This document shows positions 1 to 6,034 of a stretch of 10,692 nucleotides of DNA, piece by piece. This DNA comes from an uncultured Bacteroidales bacterium. GTDB taxonomy: Bacteria > Bacteroidota > Bacteroidia > Bacteroidales > UBA932. The notes beneath the pieces are model-generated. The model was given only the letters and a program-made list of their open reading frames with translations, had not been told where the DNA came from and searched no databases. The translations under genes were made by a program, and so were the position numbers. Each line of letters begins with the position of its first letter. The stretch's first letter is position 1. The stretch covers positions 1 through 10,692 of the forward strand of contig CAMJHW010000042.1 in the NCBI GenBank assembly GCA_946405645.1, given 5' to 3'.

Positions 1-315
1 ATGGACATCATCCGTCAGGCCGTAAACGGCATTGAGGGAGTGAGCATCATCAAGTATGACAGTCTCACCGTCGATGCTTGCCGCCAGCTCGGTATAAAGC
101 ACATTGTCAGAGGAGTGCGCAATATGCTTGACTTCGAGAACGAGCGCGCCATCGCCGACGCCAACCGCCGTATCGCGCCGGAGATAGAGACGGTCATCAT
201 CCCGACCGCGCAGGAGTTCGCGCATATCTCCTCTTCCGCCGTACGCGACATCCTCAAGCACAAGGGCGATACGAGCCTGTTCCTTTCGGACGGGGTGGTC
301 CTCCCCGAGGTCTAG
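1..315 (+). CDS. coaD: Phosphopantetheine adenylyltransferase, C-terminal part (5' end outside window)
   Basis: This is the last 104 residues of CoaD, which adenylates 4'-phosphopantetheine to dephospho-CoA, the penultimate step of coenzyme A synthesis in the cytoplasm. Visible family signatures are the RGVR segment at residues 37-40 of this piece, followed by DFENE at 44-48 (family pattern RG[LV]R-x(3)-DFxxE), and the nucleotide-binding ISSSAVR segment at 76-82. CoaD is usually about 150-160 residues long, and the N-terminal nucleotidyltransferase motif (GxFDPxxxGH) is missing here. The gene therefore begins upstream of the window, and the ATG at base 1 is an internal methionine rather than the start. 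The stop TAG is at 313-315, and the next gene starts only three bases later, so the two are probably co-transcribed. Family assignment is secure; only completeness is unknown. Confidence 0.95.
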   Translation: MDIIRQAVNGIEGVSIIKYDSLTVDACRQLGIKHIVRGVRNMLDFENERAIADANRRIAPEIETVIIPTAQEFAHISSSAVRDILKHKGDTSLFLSDGVVLPEV

Positions 316-318
316 ACG

Positions 319-1791
319 ATGAAACGCCTGGCTTTCATATCCTTGCTGGTCGCCTTCCTGCTGCCTTTGAACATGCGGGCGCAGGATGCCGTGCCCCTGG
401 ACTCTGCCGTTGTAGCCGCGCTCGACTCCAAGCTTGACGAGTATTTCGCCGCGTTGGAGCGCGAGCCCGTGCAGGTCAAGATATCCGAATGCGATTTCAT
501 GCTCGAGAGCTGCACCGACCCTTTGGTGAAGCAGTATGTCGCGATCCGCATATACGACCATTTCCTGGGTTCCAAGGTCATGGGTGACGAGGCCGTGGCC
601 GTGCATATGGTGGACGACTGGTTCGAACCGGGCAAGGTGTCGATGTACAGTGACATCGACTTGCTGAACGCCAAGGTTTATGCGCAGTTCCATCGCAGTT
701 CGCTGATCGGCAGTCCCGCGCAGGAGCTCCAGTTGCGCTCGCCGGGCGGGGAGCCCGTGAGCGCTCCTGCCGAAGGCGAGGTCTGCGTCCTTTTCTTCTA
801 TGACACCTCATGCTCCAAATGCAAACTGGAGACCTTGAGACTGAGCGGCTTCCTGCCCAATATCGATGTCCCGCTCAAGTTCTACGCCATCTATACCGGC
901 GTTTTCCGCGAGCAGTGGGAGGATTACATCGCTGCAAGATGGAATTTCGATACTCCTTCCGTGGAGCTCATCCATGTCTGGGATCCGGAGTTGGAGTCCG
1001 GTTTCCAGATGCTTTACGGAGTGCTCCAGACTCCTCAGATGGTGCTGGTTGACAGGGACGGTGTCATCGTGGGACGCTCGCTCGATACGGAAGCCCTTTC
1101 GAAGTTGCTCCCTTCCCTTTTTCCGGAGTCTTATGAGTATGGAGAAGACTCCTCCAAAGAGCTGTTCGACACGCTTTTCGGCGGGGGAGGGCACAGTGCC
1201 GCCAATATCCTCGAGACTGCGCAGTATATCAAGGACCGCGCCCTTGAACGCTCCGACTCCACACTTTGCAGGCATATGCTGGGCGATATGCTGTATTATC
1301 TGATGGATACTCCCGGAGAGGAGGCCAAGCTGGCTTTGCAGGCATTCATCAAGCTGTACATCGACGGAGATCCAGCCATGTGGAAGTGGCCGGCCGAGCA
1401 GCAGCGCGTAGTCGGACTTGCTGAGATATGCTCGGACTTGTTGGGACGTGTACCTGTCGGCTCCAGGATACCAAAAGCCAAGGTAAGGGGAGTGCTCATG
1501 AAAGCCCCTTCGCCTGTGGATCTGTCCGCAGTGCGGACGTACAGTCTGCGCCGGCTGCGCGGGCGTCCTTCCTACGTCCTCTTTCACACTCCCGGCTGCT
1601 CCACCTGCGATGCCGAGCTGGAGGCGGTAGGCAAGGTATTCGAATCCGAACCGCATGCGAGAGTGCTGCTGGTCAATCCCGAGGAGAACGGGACGGAGAT
1701 CCTCGACCTGTTCGACCTTTCGGTCCTGCCGTTTGCCCTGAGCATGGACCGCAAGGGTACCGTCCAGCGGAAGTATATTTCATTCCTTTGA
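319..1791 (+). CDS. Secreted DUF5106-like protein with two thioredoxin-like domains
   Basis: A 490-residue exported protein. Residues 1-21 form a signal peptide (KR, a hydrophobic core, then probable cleavage near MRA-QD), and there is no lipobox cysteine, so a periplasmic location is inferred. Residues about 30-125 are helical and resemble the DUF5106 region that precedes thioredoxin domains in Bacteroidota. Residues about 130-265 are a thioredoxin/TlpA-like fold with the redox motif CSKC at 165-168 and the cis-proline segment TPQ at 238-240. After a helical stretch (about 275-400) a second thioredoxin-like domain occupies about 405-490, with CSTC at 427-430 and a second candidate cis-proline in VLP at 469-471. 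Both pairs look able to do dithiol-disulphide exchange, but the partner is unknown. It follows coaD by three bases and probably shares its transcript. The first ATG is used because the signal peptide starts there. DUF5106 naming is from general resemblance and is less sure than the thioredoxin call. Confidence 0.85.
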   Translation: MKRLAFISLLVAFLLPLNMRAQDAVPLDSAVVAALDSKLDEYFAALEREPVQVKISECDFMLESCTDPLVKQYVAIRIYDHFLGSKVMGDEAVAVHMVDDWFEPGKVSMYSDIDLLNAKVYAQFHRSSLIGSPAQELQLRSPGGEPVSAPAEGEVCVLFFYDTSCSKCKLETLRLSGFLPNIDVPLKFYAIYTGVFREQWEDYIAARWNFDTPSVELIHVWDPELESGFQMLYGVLQTPQMVLVDRDGVIVGRSLDTEALSKLLPSLFPESYEYGEDSSKELFDTLFGGGGHSAANILETAQYIKDRALERSDSTLCRHMLGDMLYYLMDTPGEEAKLALQAFIKLYIDGDPAMWKWPAEQQRVVGLAEICSDLLGRVPVGSRIPKAKVRGVLMKAPSPVDLSAVRTYSLRRLRGRPSYVLFHTPGCSTCDAELEAVGKVFESEPHARVLLVNPEENGTEILDLFDLSVLPFALSMDRKGTVQRKYISFL

Positions 1792-1792
1792 G

Positions 1793-1824
1793 ATTGAATC
1801 CTTTCCATATTTTTGTTATATTTG
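1793..1824 (+). promoter_or_regulatory. Bacteroidota-type promoter for the small RHH-like gene
   Basis: The sequence has a -33 element ATTG at 1793-1796, a 20-base spacer and a -7 element TATATTTG at 1817-1824. This fits the Bacteroidota sigma-ABfr consensus (TTTG-N19/21-TAnnTTTG) with one mismatch in the -33 box. Transcription would begin near 1829-1831, about 20 bases before the TTG start at 1852. The -33 box starts two bases after the stop codon of the preceding gene. Confidence 0.65.
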
Positions 1825-1851
1825 CATGTACTGACCAATACTTGCATAGCC

Positions 1852-2085
1852 TTGAAACGTAATACCAAGAAAACCCCGGCCGTATCGCCCGACTTCCTGG
1901 ACAAGCAGCGGGCATCTCTCAGACGTACCCACAGGCAGGTCATCTATCTTAACGAAAAAGAACTGGCAGCCATAGATGAGTATTGCCGCCAGTTCAAGAT
2001 TTCCGCGAAGTCTGCGCTTTACCGCCAGGCCATCATGGAGAGGATCCTCGCCGGTCTGGACGAGAACCATCCTACGCTTTTTTAG
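1852..2085 (+). CDS. Small conserved ribbon-helix-helix-like protein (TTG start)
   Basis: A 77-residue basic protein. Its N-terminus is lysine-rich (KRNTKK). A strand-like segment RQVIYLNEKE is followed by two predicted helices (about LAAIDEYCRQF and SALYRQAIMERIL). This strand-helix-helix order is that of the ribbon-helix-helix (Arc/MetJ) DNA-binding fold, so a DNA-binding regulator or antitoxin-like role is possible but unproven, and no toxin gene lies beside it. No in-frame ATG exists before the last third of the frame. TTG at 1852 is chosen because an upstream TTG at 1813 lies upstream of or inside the promoter -7 box and could not be on the transcript. A CTG at 1831 is the only rival. 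The stop codon overlaps by four bases the stop of the convergent metallopeptidase gene. I recognise it as a conserved Bacteroidota hypothetical, not as a characterised protein. Confidence 0.7.
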   Translation: MKRNTKKTPAVSPDFLDKQRASLRRTHRQVIYLNEKELAAIDEYCRQFKISAKSALYRQAIMERILAGLDENHPTLF

Positions 2086-2753
2086 TTTCTCCGGGCCATC
2101 CCGATATAATAGAGCAGAGTGGCCAGCGAACCGATGGCCGCTATGAAATACGTGTATGCCGCCCATTTGAGAGCGTCGGCGGCCATGGGTGTAGTCTCGC
2201 TGTCGGTGATGCGCGAGTTCTCGAGCCATGCAACTGCTCTCTGGCTGGCGTTCACCTCGACAGGAAGGGTGATGATGCTGAAGAGGGTGGTAGCGCCGAA
2301 CAGGATGATTCCGAGCCAAAGCAGCGAAGGCGTGATGTTGATCAGGAGCACTCCCAGAAGGATGATCCACTGTACGGTCTTGTTGGCAAAGCTGACGACC
2401 GGTACGAGCGCGCTGCGCATCTTGAGCGGGGCATAGCCCTGGGCGTGCTGCAGGACGTGTCCGCACTCGTGTGCGGCGACGGCCGCGGCAGCGATACTGC
2501 GCTGGCCGTAAACCGATTCGCTGAGGTTGACGGTCATGGTCTCGGGATTGAAGTGGTCGGTCAACTGTCCGGGGATACTGGTGATCTTGACGTTCGTGAT
2601 ACCGTTGTCCTCAAGCATCTTGCGGGCGATCTCGGCGCCGGTCATCCTGCCGGGAGTGGGAATCTGCGAGTATTTGGCGAACCTGCTCTGCAGGGTCTGC
2701 TGGATGATGAAGCTGAGCACCATCACGGCAATGACTATGATCCAGATATTCAT
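2082..2753 (-). CDS. Neutral zinc metallopeptidase, membrane-bound (YugP-like, Zn_peptidase_2 family)
   Basis: A 223-residue integral membrane protein of the Zn_peptidase_2 family (Bacillus subtilis YugP type). Residues 2-20 form an N-terminal membrane helix, and hydrophobic segments follow at about 114-136, 144-162 and 199-217. The zinc-protease motif HECGH is at 95-99: H95 and H99 are ligands and E96 is the catalytic glutamate. The second family motif LPVEVNAS at 163-170 would supply the third ligand, E166. The length is normal for the family. The biological substrate of this family is not established; a role in membrane-protein quality control is only a guess. The frame stays open far upstream of 2753, but that extension lies over the alanine racemase gene and contains no family sequence. 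The ATG at 2753 gives the usual N-terminus and lies about 25 bases after a consensus promoter. It diverges from alr and converges with the small RHH-like gene with a four-base stop overlap. Confidence 0.93.
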   Translation of the reverse strand: MNIWIIVIAVMVLSFIIQQTLQSRFAKYSQIPTPGRMTGAEIARKMLEDNGITNVKITSIPGQLTDHFNPETMTVNLSESVYGQRSIAAAAVAAHECGHVLQHAQGYAPLKMRSALVPVVSFANKTVQWIILLGVLLINITPSLLWLGIILFGATTLFSIITLPVEVNASQRAVAWLENSRITDSETTPMAADALKWAAYTYFIAAIGSLATLLYYIGMARRN

Positions 2754-2776
2754 TTCTTCAGTTTTTGATCCAAGCC

Positions 2777-2808
2777 CAAATATACAAAATCCACACCTAT
2801 TATTCAAA
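2777..2808 (-). promoter_or_regulatory. Consensus promoter for the zinc metallopeptidase gene
   Basis: On the minus strand the sequence reads TTTG (2808-2805), a 20-base spacer, then TATATTTG (2784-2777). This is a perfect match to the Bacteroidota TTTG-N19/21-TAnnTTTG promoter. The predicted start of transcription is near 2771, giving a leader of about 18 bases before the ATG at 2753. Confidence 0.75.
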
Positions 2809-2816
2809 TCTGACCT

Positions 2817-2847
2817 TTTGTCATTGTTCGCGTTTTTTGTAATTTTG
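2817..2847 (+). promoter_or_regulatory. Consensus promoter for alr
   Basis: TTTG at 2817-2820, a 19-base spacer and TAATTTTG at 2840-2847 match the Bacteroidota consensus exactly. Transcription is expected to begin near 2853, about 18 bases before the ATG at 2871. The -33 box is only eight bases from the -33 box of the divergent metallopeptidase promoter. Confidence 0.75.
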
Positions 2848-2870
2848 CAAGTTGTGTAAACGAAACGGGG

Positions 2871-3992
2871 ATGCCGCATCCGGAAAATGATTTCTCGCGG
2901 CTGGAACTCAACCTTCCGGCCTGCCAGGAGAACTACCGATACTTCCGCTCCCGTCTGGAGCCTTCCACCAGGATGCTTGTCCTGGTGAAGGCCAATGCGT
3001 ATGGACACGGAGCGGTGGAGTTTGCGGCGATGATGCAGGGCTGCGGCGCCGATTACCTGGCAGTGGCGCTGCCTGTCGAAGGCGTCGAGCTGCGCCAGGC
3101 CGGTATCAGCCTGCCCATCCTCGTGCTTACGGCCGGGACGGATTTCTTCGAGGAGATCCTCGACAACCGTCTGGAGCCGGGCATCCCCAATCTCTATACG
3201 CTGCGTGCCTTGTGCGAAGTTCTGGAACGGCGCGGCGTGAAGGACTATCCCATCCATATCAAGCTCGATACCGGCATGCACCGGTTGGGTTTTATGGAAA
3301 GCGAACTGCAGGAACTGATCGATTTCCTTCAGGACTGCCCGTGGGTAAAAGTCAAGTCAGTGTATTCGCATCTTGCCGCTTCCGAAGACCCGGATTCCGA
3401 TGATTTCACCCTTGGCCAGATCGGCCTCTTCAAGTCGGGAGCCGACAGGCTTTCCCAGGCTCTGGGATACCGTCCTATGTATCATATCCTGAATTCCGCG
3501 GGCATAGAACGTTTTCCGCAGTATCAGTTCGACATGGTCCGTCTGGGCATAGGCATCTACGGCATCAGTTCCCTTCCCGGGGTTCATCTTGCGCCTGTGG
3601 CTTCGCTGAAGGTCAAGGTGTTGCAGATCAAGACCCTGGGTCCCGAGGACGGGACCATAGGTTATGGCCGTTACGGCCATATTTCCCCTGAAGGAACGGT
3701 TATAGCCACTATACCTGTCGGCTATGCCGACGGCATAGACCGCCATCTGGGCCGTGGCCGCGCTTCGTTCTCCCTTAACGGGCACAGGGTGCCGACCATC
3801 GGCAACATCTGCATGGACATGTGTATGCTCGACGTGACCGGCGTCCCTGCCAAGGCAGGGGATACCGTCACCATCTTTGGGGCCGACCCCACCGTATCAG
3901 AGCTGGCGGAGATCCTCGGCACCATTCCTTATGAGATCATGACTTCAGTTCCGCGCCGAATCGAGCGCGTAGTCATCCGCAAGAAGCAGTAG
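2871..3992 (+). CDS. alr: Alanine racemase (stand-alone)
   Basis: A 373-residue PLP enzyme that interconverts L- and D-alanine in the cytoplasm to feed D-Ala-D-Ala synthesis for peptidoglycan. The N-terminal TIM-barrel (about 8-235) carries the PLP-binding lysine K40 in VKANAYGHG. HRLG at 137-140 contains the conserved substrate-side arginine R138, and the RLGIGIYG segment (224-231) binds the cofactor phosphate and pyridine. The C-terminal beta-domain (about 240-373) contains the catalytic tyrosine Y265 in IGYGRYG and the active-site entry motif CMDMCMLDVT (314-323). Length and motifs are complete. In many Bacteroides this racemase is the C-terminal half of a MurF-Alr fusion. Here it stands alone, with its own promoter and no MurF sequence upstream. 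It converges with the FMN-binding gene, leaving four bases between the stops. Confidence 0.97.
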   Translation: MPHPENDFSRLELNLPACQENYRYFRSRLEPSTRMLVLVKANAYGHGAVEFAAMMQGCGADYLAVALPVEGVELRQAGISLPILVLTAGTDFFEEILDNRLEPGIPNLYTLRALCEVLERRGVKDYPIHIKLDTGMHRLGFMESELQELIDFLQDCPWVKVKSVYSHLAASEDPDSDDFTLGQIGLFKSGADRLSQALGYRPMYHILNSAGIERFPQYQFDMVRLGIGIYGISSLPGVHLAPVASLKVKVLQIKTLGPEDGTIGYGRYGHISPEGTVIATIPVGYADGIDRHLGRGRASFSLNGHRVPTIGNICMDMCMLDVTGVPAKAGDTVTIFGADPTVSELAEILGTIPYEIMTSVPRRIERVVIRKKQ

Positions 3993-3996
3993 GCGG

Positions 3997-4407
3997 CTAT
4001 TTCTTCAACGAGTCAAGTCCACGGTGGATGTTCTCGATGATGGCCGTGGATGAATAGGTTGCGCCGGAAACGGCGTCAAGCTTGACCTTGGAGGCTTCTT
4101 CGACGGTCTTCCCGTCGAGTGCTTTCAGCAGTCCGGAGTCGATGACGATCTGTAGGAAGGCCGGCGTCTCCTGATTGGGAAGCAGCTTGATGCGTGTGAT
4201 CTTGCGGTTCACGATGGAAATCTCCACCGGAGTGGTACCATTGAAGCCCTCGACATCGGAAGCGAGCTGCGCGGTGTTGACTTTCAGCGTATCGGCCGCC
4301 GCGCCGGCGTCTCCGGGGAGCGTGTGGAGCGAAGCTCCCTGCATGCTTGCCGCTACCATGATGGCGGCAATGATCAGAATTAATGAATGCCTTGATATAA
4401 TCTTCAT
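3997..4407 (-). CDS. Exported FMN-binding-domain protein (probably flavinylated)
   Basis: A 136-residue protein with an N-terminal signal peptide or membrane anchor (hydrophobic residues 8-22 after KIISRH) and one FMN_bind domain (about 42-135), the domain of NqrC, RnfG and related extracytoplasmic flavoproteins. The covalent-attachment motif is clear: D111, then SGAT at 114-117 followed by YSS. T117 is the expected site at which ApbE transfers FMN through a phosphodiester bond. There is no lipobox cysteine, so the protein is either cleaved and periplasmic or held by its uncleaved N-terminus. A role as a small electron carrier outside the cytoplasmic membrane is inferred. No ApbE or partner redox gene lies in the window. 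It is the last gene of a minus-strand run, 16 bases after the S4-domain gene. The ATG at 4407 is used because it begins the signal segment. Confidence 0.88.
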   Translation of the reverse strand: MKIISRHSLILIIAAIMVAASMQGASLHTLPGDAGAAADTLKVNTAQLASDVEGFNGTTPVEISIVNRKITRIKLLPNQETPAFLQIVIDSGLLKALDGKTVEEASKVKLDAVSGATYSSTAIIENIHRGLDSLKK

Positions 4408-4423
4408 AAATCAAATACGTTAT

Positions 4424-4855
4424 CTATTCGTCGTCGTCATCGACGTCTCCGCCGTCGAAGGGATCGGAAGAGAAGTCGATACCGTCCCAGATGGCGTCCA
4501 TCTCGCGGCGATCCTTCTTTGTGGGACGTCCGGCACCGCGGTCGCGCCTGACGAAGAAGGTCTCGTGCGGGGCGCGGAGCTTGTCGATCTCGCTTTGGGG
4601 CGTCAGGTTTTCGGCGAATTCCGGTACCTTCTGCGCCCCCATGCGCTGTTCGGCTATCTGCAGGACCTTGAAGGTATAGAGGGCGACACCTTTCCTGACG
4701 GAGACGGTGTCTCCGACCTTGACTGCCTTTGACGGTTTGGCGGGGGCGCCGTTGAGCTGCACCTTGTTGCCGTTGCAGGCTTCCGTGGCGTCGCTGCGAG
4801 TCTTGTACAGGCGGATGGCCCATACATATTTGTCAATCCTTACTGAATCTGCCAT
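4424..4855 (-). CDS. S4-domain RNA-binding protein (HslR/Hsp15-like)
   Basis: A 143-residue protein with an S4 RNA-binding domain at about 4-65. The characteristic opening RIDKYVWAIRLYKTRS (6-21) and the closing VKVGDTVSV (46-54) are both present. The middle and tail are charged: a basic stretch around 103-118 (RRDRGAGRPTKKDRRE) is followed by an acidic end, DDDDE. This matches the heat-shock protein 15 family, which binds stalled 50S subunits carrying peptidyl-tRNA and helps recycle them. That specific role is known for Escherichia coli HslR and is inferred here. The start is the ATG at 4855. Upstream extension of the frame would run inside the preceding gene and adds no domain. Its first 23 bases overlap the end of the isomerase homologue, so translation is probably coupled. 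Confidence 0.88.
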   Translation of the reverse strand: MADSVRIDKYVWAIRLYKTRSDATEACNGNKVQLNGAPAKPSKAVKVGDTVSVRKGVALYTFKVLQIAEQRMGAQKVPEFAENLTPQSEIDKLRAPHETFFVRRDRGAGRPTKKDRREMDAIWDGIDFSSDPFDGGDVDDDDE

Positions 4856-5960
4856 ATACGCTGTTGAATTTGTATTCCTCGCCTTCGCCCGGGAGTTCCG
4901 GTTCGGCGGAGGGGTCGATGTATGCGTCAGCTTCTTCCTCACGCTCCACAAGCACTTCGACCAATTCCGTGCCAGCCTGGCGCGGAACGAGATAAAAATC
5001 GTCGATTTCCGCCGGGACAAGGACTGTTTCGCCTGCACGTATGACTGTCGGGTCCATTCCTCCGGACACGGGAACCTGTATGGAGGCCTCGCCGGAGACG
5101 CAGACATAGACTGCGAAACCGCCGTTCTCGCCGGCCATTATGTGCAAGGGATCCTTGAGGTCGATCTTGGTGGCGGTGAATTCGTTGCCGGCAGCAAGTT
5201 TCCCTTCGGGAGCTTCTGTCGGCCTGAAGGCTTTGTAGTCGATGAAGTCAAGAGCTTCGACAAGGCCGAGGGCTCCGTCGAACTCTTCTTCATCGACGTC
5301 TTTGCCCCAGCCGTAGAGGCAGAAGTCAAGGGGGGAAGCTTCGCTGACCTCGAGAAGGATGACGCCGGAAGCGGCGTGCACAGTGCCGGGCTGGACTGCG
5401 AAGCAGTCGCCGGGCTGCGGCTCCACGGTGTGGAGCAGCTTACGGACGCTGCCGTCGAGGCAGCTGCCGTAGAGTTCGGCCGCATCCGTGTCGCGGCTGA
5501 AGCCGAGGCTGATCCAAGCTCCAGGACGAGTGTCCAGGACATACCACATCTTGGATTTGCCGAGGAAGTCGTATCGCTGTCCGGCGGTCTCGTCGTCGGG
5601 ATGGACCATGAGGGGTATCGTGCCTTCCGCGTCTATGAGCTTTATGCCCAAAGGGAACTGACGTCCGTAGAAACTGAATACCTTCTCTCCCACGATACGG
5701 TCAAGGTACATGTCCATCACCTCGCTCAGGCTGTTGCCTGCGAGCCAGCCGTCCAGTATCTGTGAGTCGCGGTAGCCAAGGTCGGCTATCTCGTGACTTT
5801 CAGCCACCCTCGACCCCTTCTCCATACGGCTGATGCGCCCTTGTCCGTCGCTGGTCACGAAGGTCTTGTCATACTTCCTTTCGAGCTCCCGCCCTCCCCA
5901 GGAGAAATCCTCTCCGATGGGAAGGAACCTGAGCGGATACAGTTTCCTGGGTTCTTCCAT
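4833..5960 (-). CDS. Type I mannose-6-phosphate isomerase (ManA) homologue with altered active-site residues
   Basis: A 375-residue cupin-fold protein that begins like the short class I isomerases (KLYPLRFLPI, then WGG at 21-23). The family interconverts mannose-6-phosphate and fructose-6-phosphate using a zinc site. Here VHPDDE at 119-124 (H120) and GTVHA at 192-196 (H195) keep two histidine ligands. The family glutamine two residues before the first histidine is M118. The metal-binding glutamate of the GKxEMWY segment is K137 (GKSKMWY). The catalytic arginine of the TYR-x-YDWGR-like segment aligns with C214 (LDFCLYGWGK). A second cupin domain lies at about 255-340, and the tail (340-362) is acidic. 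Normal isomerase activity is therefore doubtful. It may be a subfamily with another sugar substrate or a non-catalytic role. ATG at 5960 is chosen over an earlier frame opening because homology begins there. It is the first gene of a minus-strand run with the S4 and FMN-binding genes. Confidence 0.85.
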   Translation of the reverse strand: MEEPRKLYPLRFLPIGEDFSWGGRELERKYDKTFVTSDGQGRISRMEKGSRVAESHEIADLGYRDSQILDGWLAGNSLSEVMDMYLDRIVGEKVFSFYGRQFPLGIKLIDAEGTIPLMVHPDDETAGQRYDFLGKSKMWYVLDTRPGAWISLGFSRDTDAAELYGSCLDGSVRKLLHTVEPQPGDCFAVQPGTVHAASGVILLEVSEASPLDFCLYGWGKDVDEEEFDGALGLVEALDFIDYKAFRPTEAPEGKLAAGNEFTATKIDLKDPLHIMAGENGGFAVYVCVSGEASIQVPVSGGMDPTVIRAGETVLVPAEIDDFYLVPRQAGTELVEVLVEREEEADAYIDPSAEPELPGEGEEYKFNSVYGRFSKD

Positions 5961-5976
5961 ATTCTGTGTTTTATCC

Positions 5977-6007
5977 TTTACAAAGTAAACAAAAAAACGT
6001 AACTTAG
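5977..6007 (+). promoter_or_regulatory. Possible promoter for the DJ-1/PfpI gene
   Basis: TTTA at 5977-5980, a 19-base spacer and TAACTTAG at 6000-6007 fit the Bacteroidota promoter with one mismatch in each box. Transcription would start near 6013, about 22 bases before the ATG. No better candidate is present in the 74-base intergenic gap. Confidence 0.4.
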
Positions 6008-6012
6008 CCAAG
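5981..6012 (-). promoter_or_regulatory. Possible promoter for the isomerase-homologue operon
   Basis: On the minus strand, CTTG (6012-6009), a 20-base spacer and TTACTTTG (5988-5981) resemble the Bacteroidota consensus with one mismatch in each box. The start of transcription would be near 5975, about 15 bases before the ATG at 5960. It overlaps the candidate promoter of the divergent DJ-1 gene. Confidence 0.45.
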
Positions 6013-6034
6013 AATACCAATTGATGCATCTACG

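Noticed and set aside
2962..2990. Strong inverted repeat (CACCAGGA / TCCTGGTG, six-base loop, extended with one bulge) near the start of alr
   Set aside because: It lies inside the conserved PLP-lysine coding region with no T-run. Codon constraints explain it, and nothing else suggests a regulatory hairpin.
2754..3281. Long N-terminal extension of the metallopeptidase frame on the minus strand
   Set aside because: It runs antisense through alr, crosses two consensus promoters and has no family sequence; the ATG at 2753 begins the normal protein.
4707..5765. Plus-strand open frame of about 350 codons
   Set aside because: It is antisense to the isomerase homologue and the S4 gene, which have clear family motifs. 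Its translation shows no domain and mirrors codon bias on the other strand.
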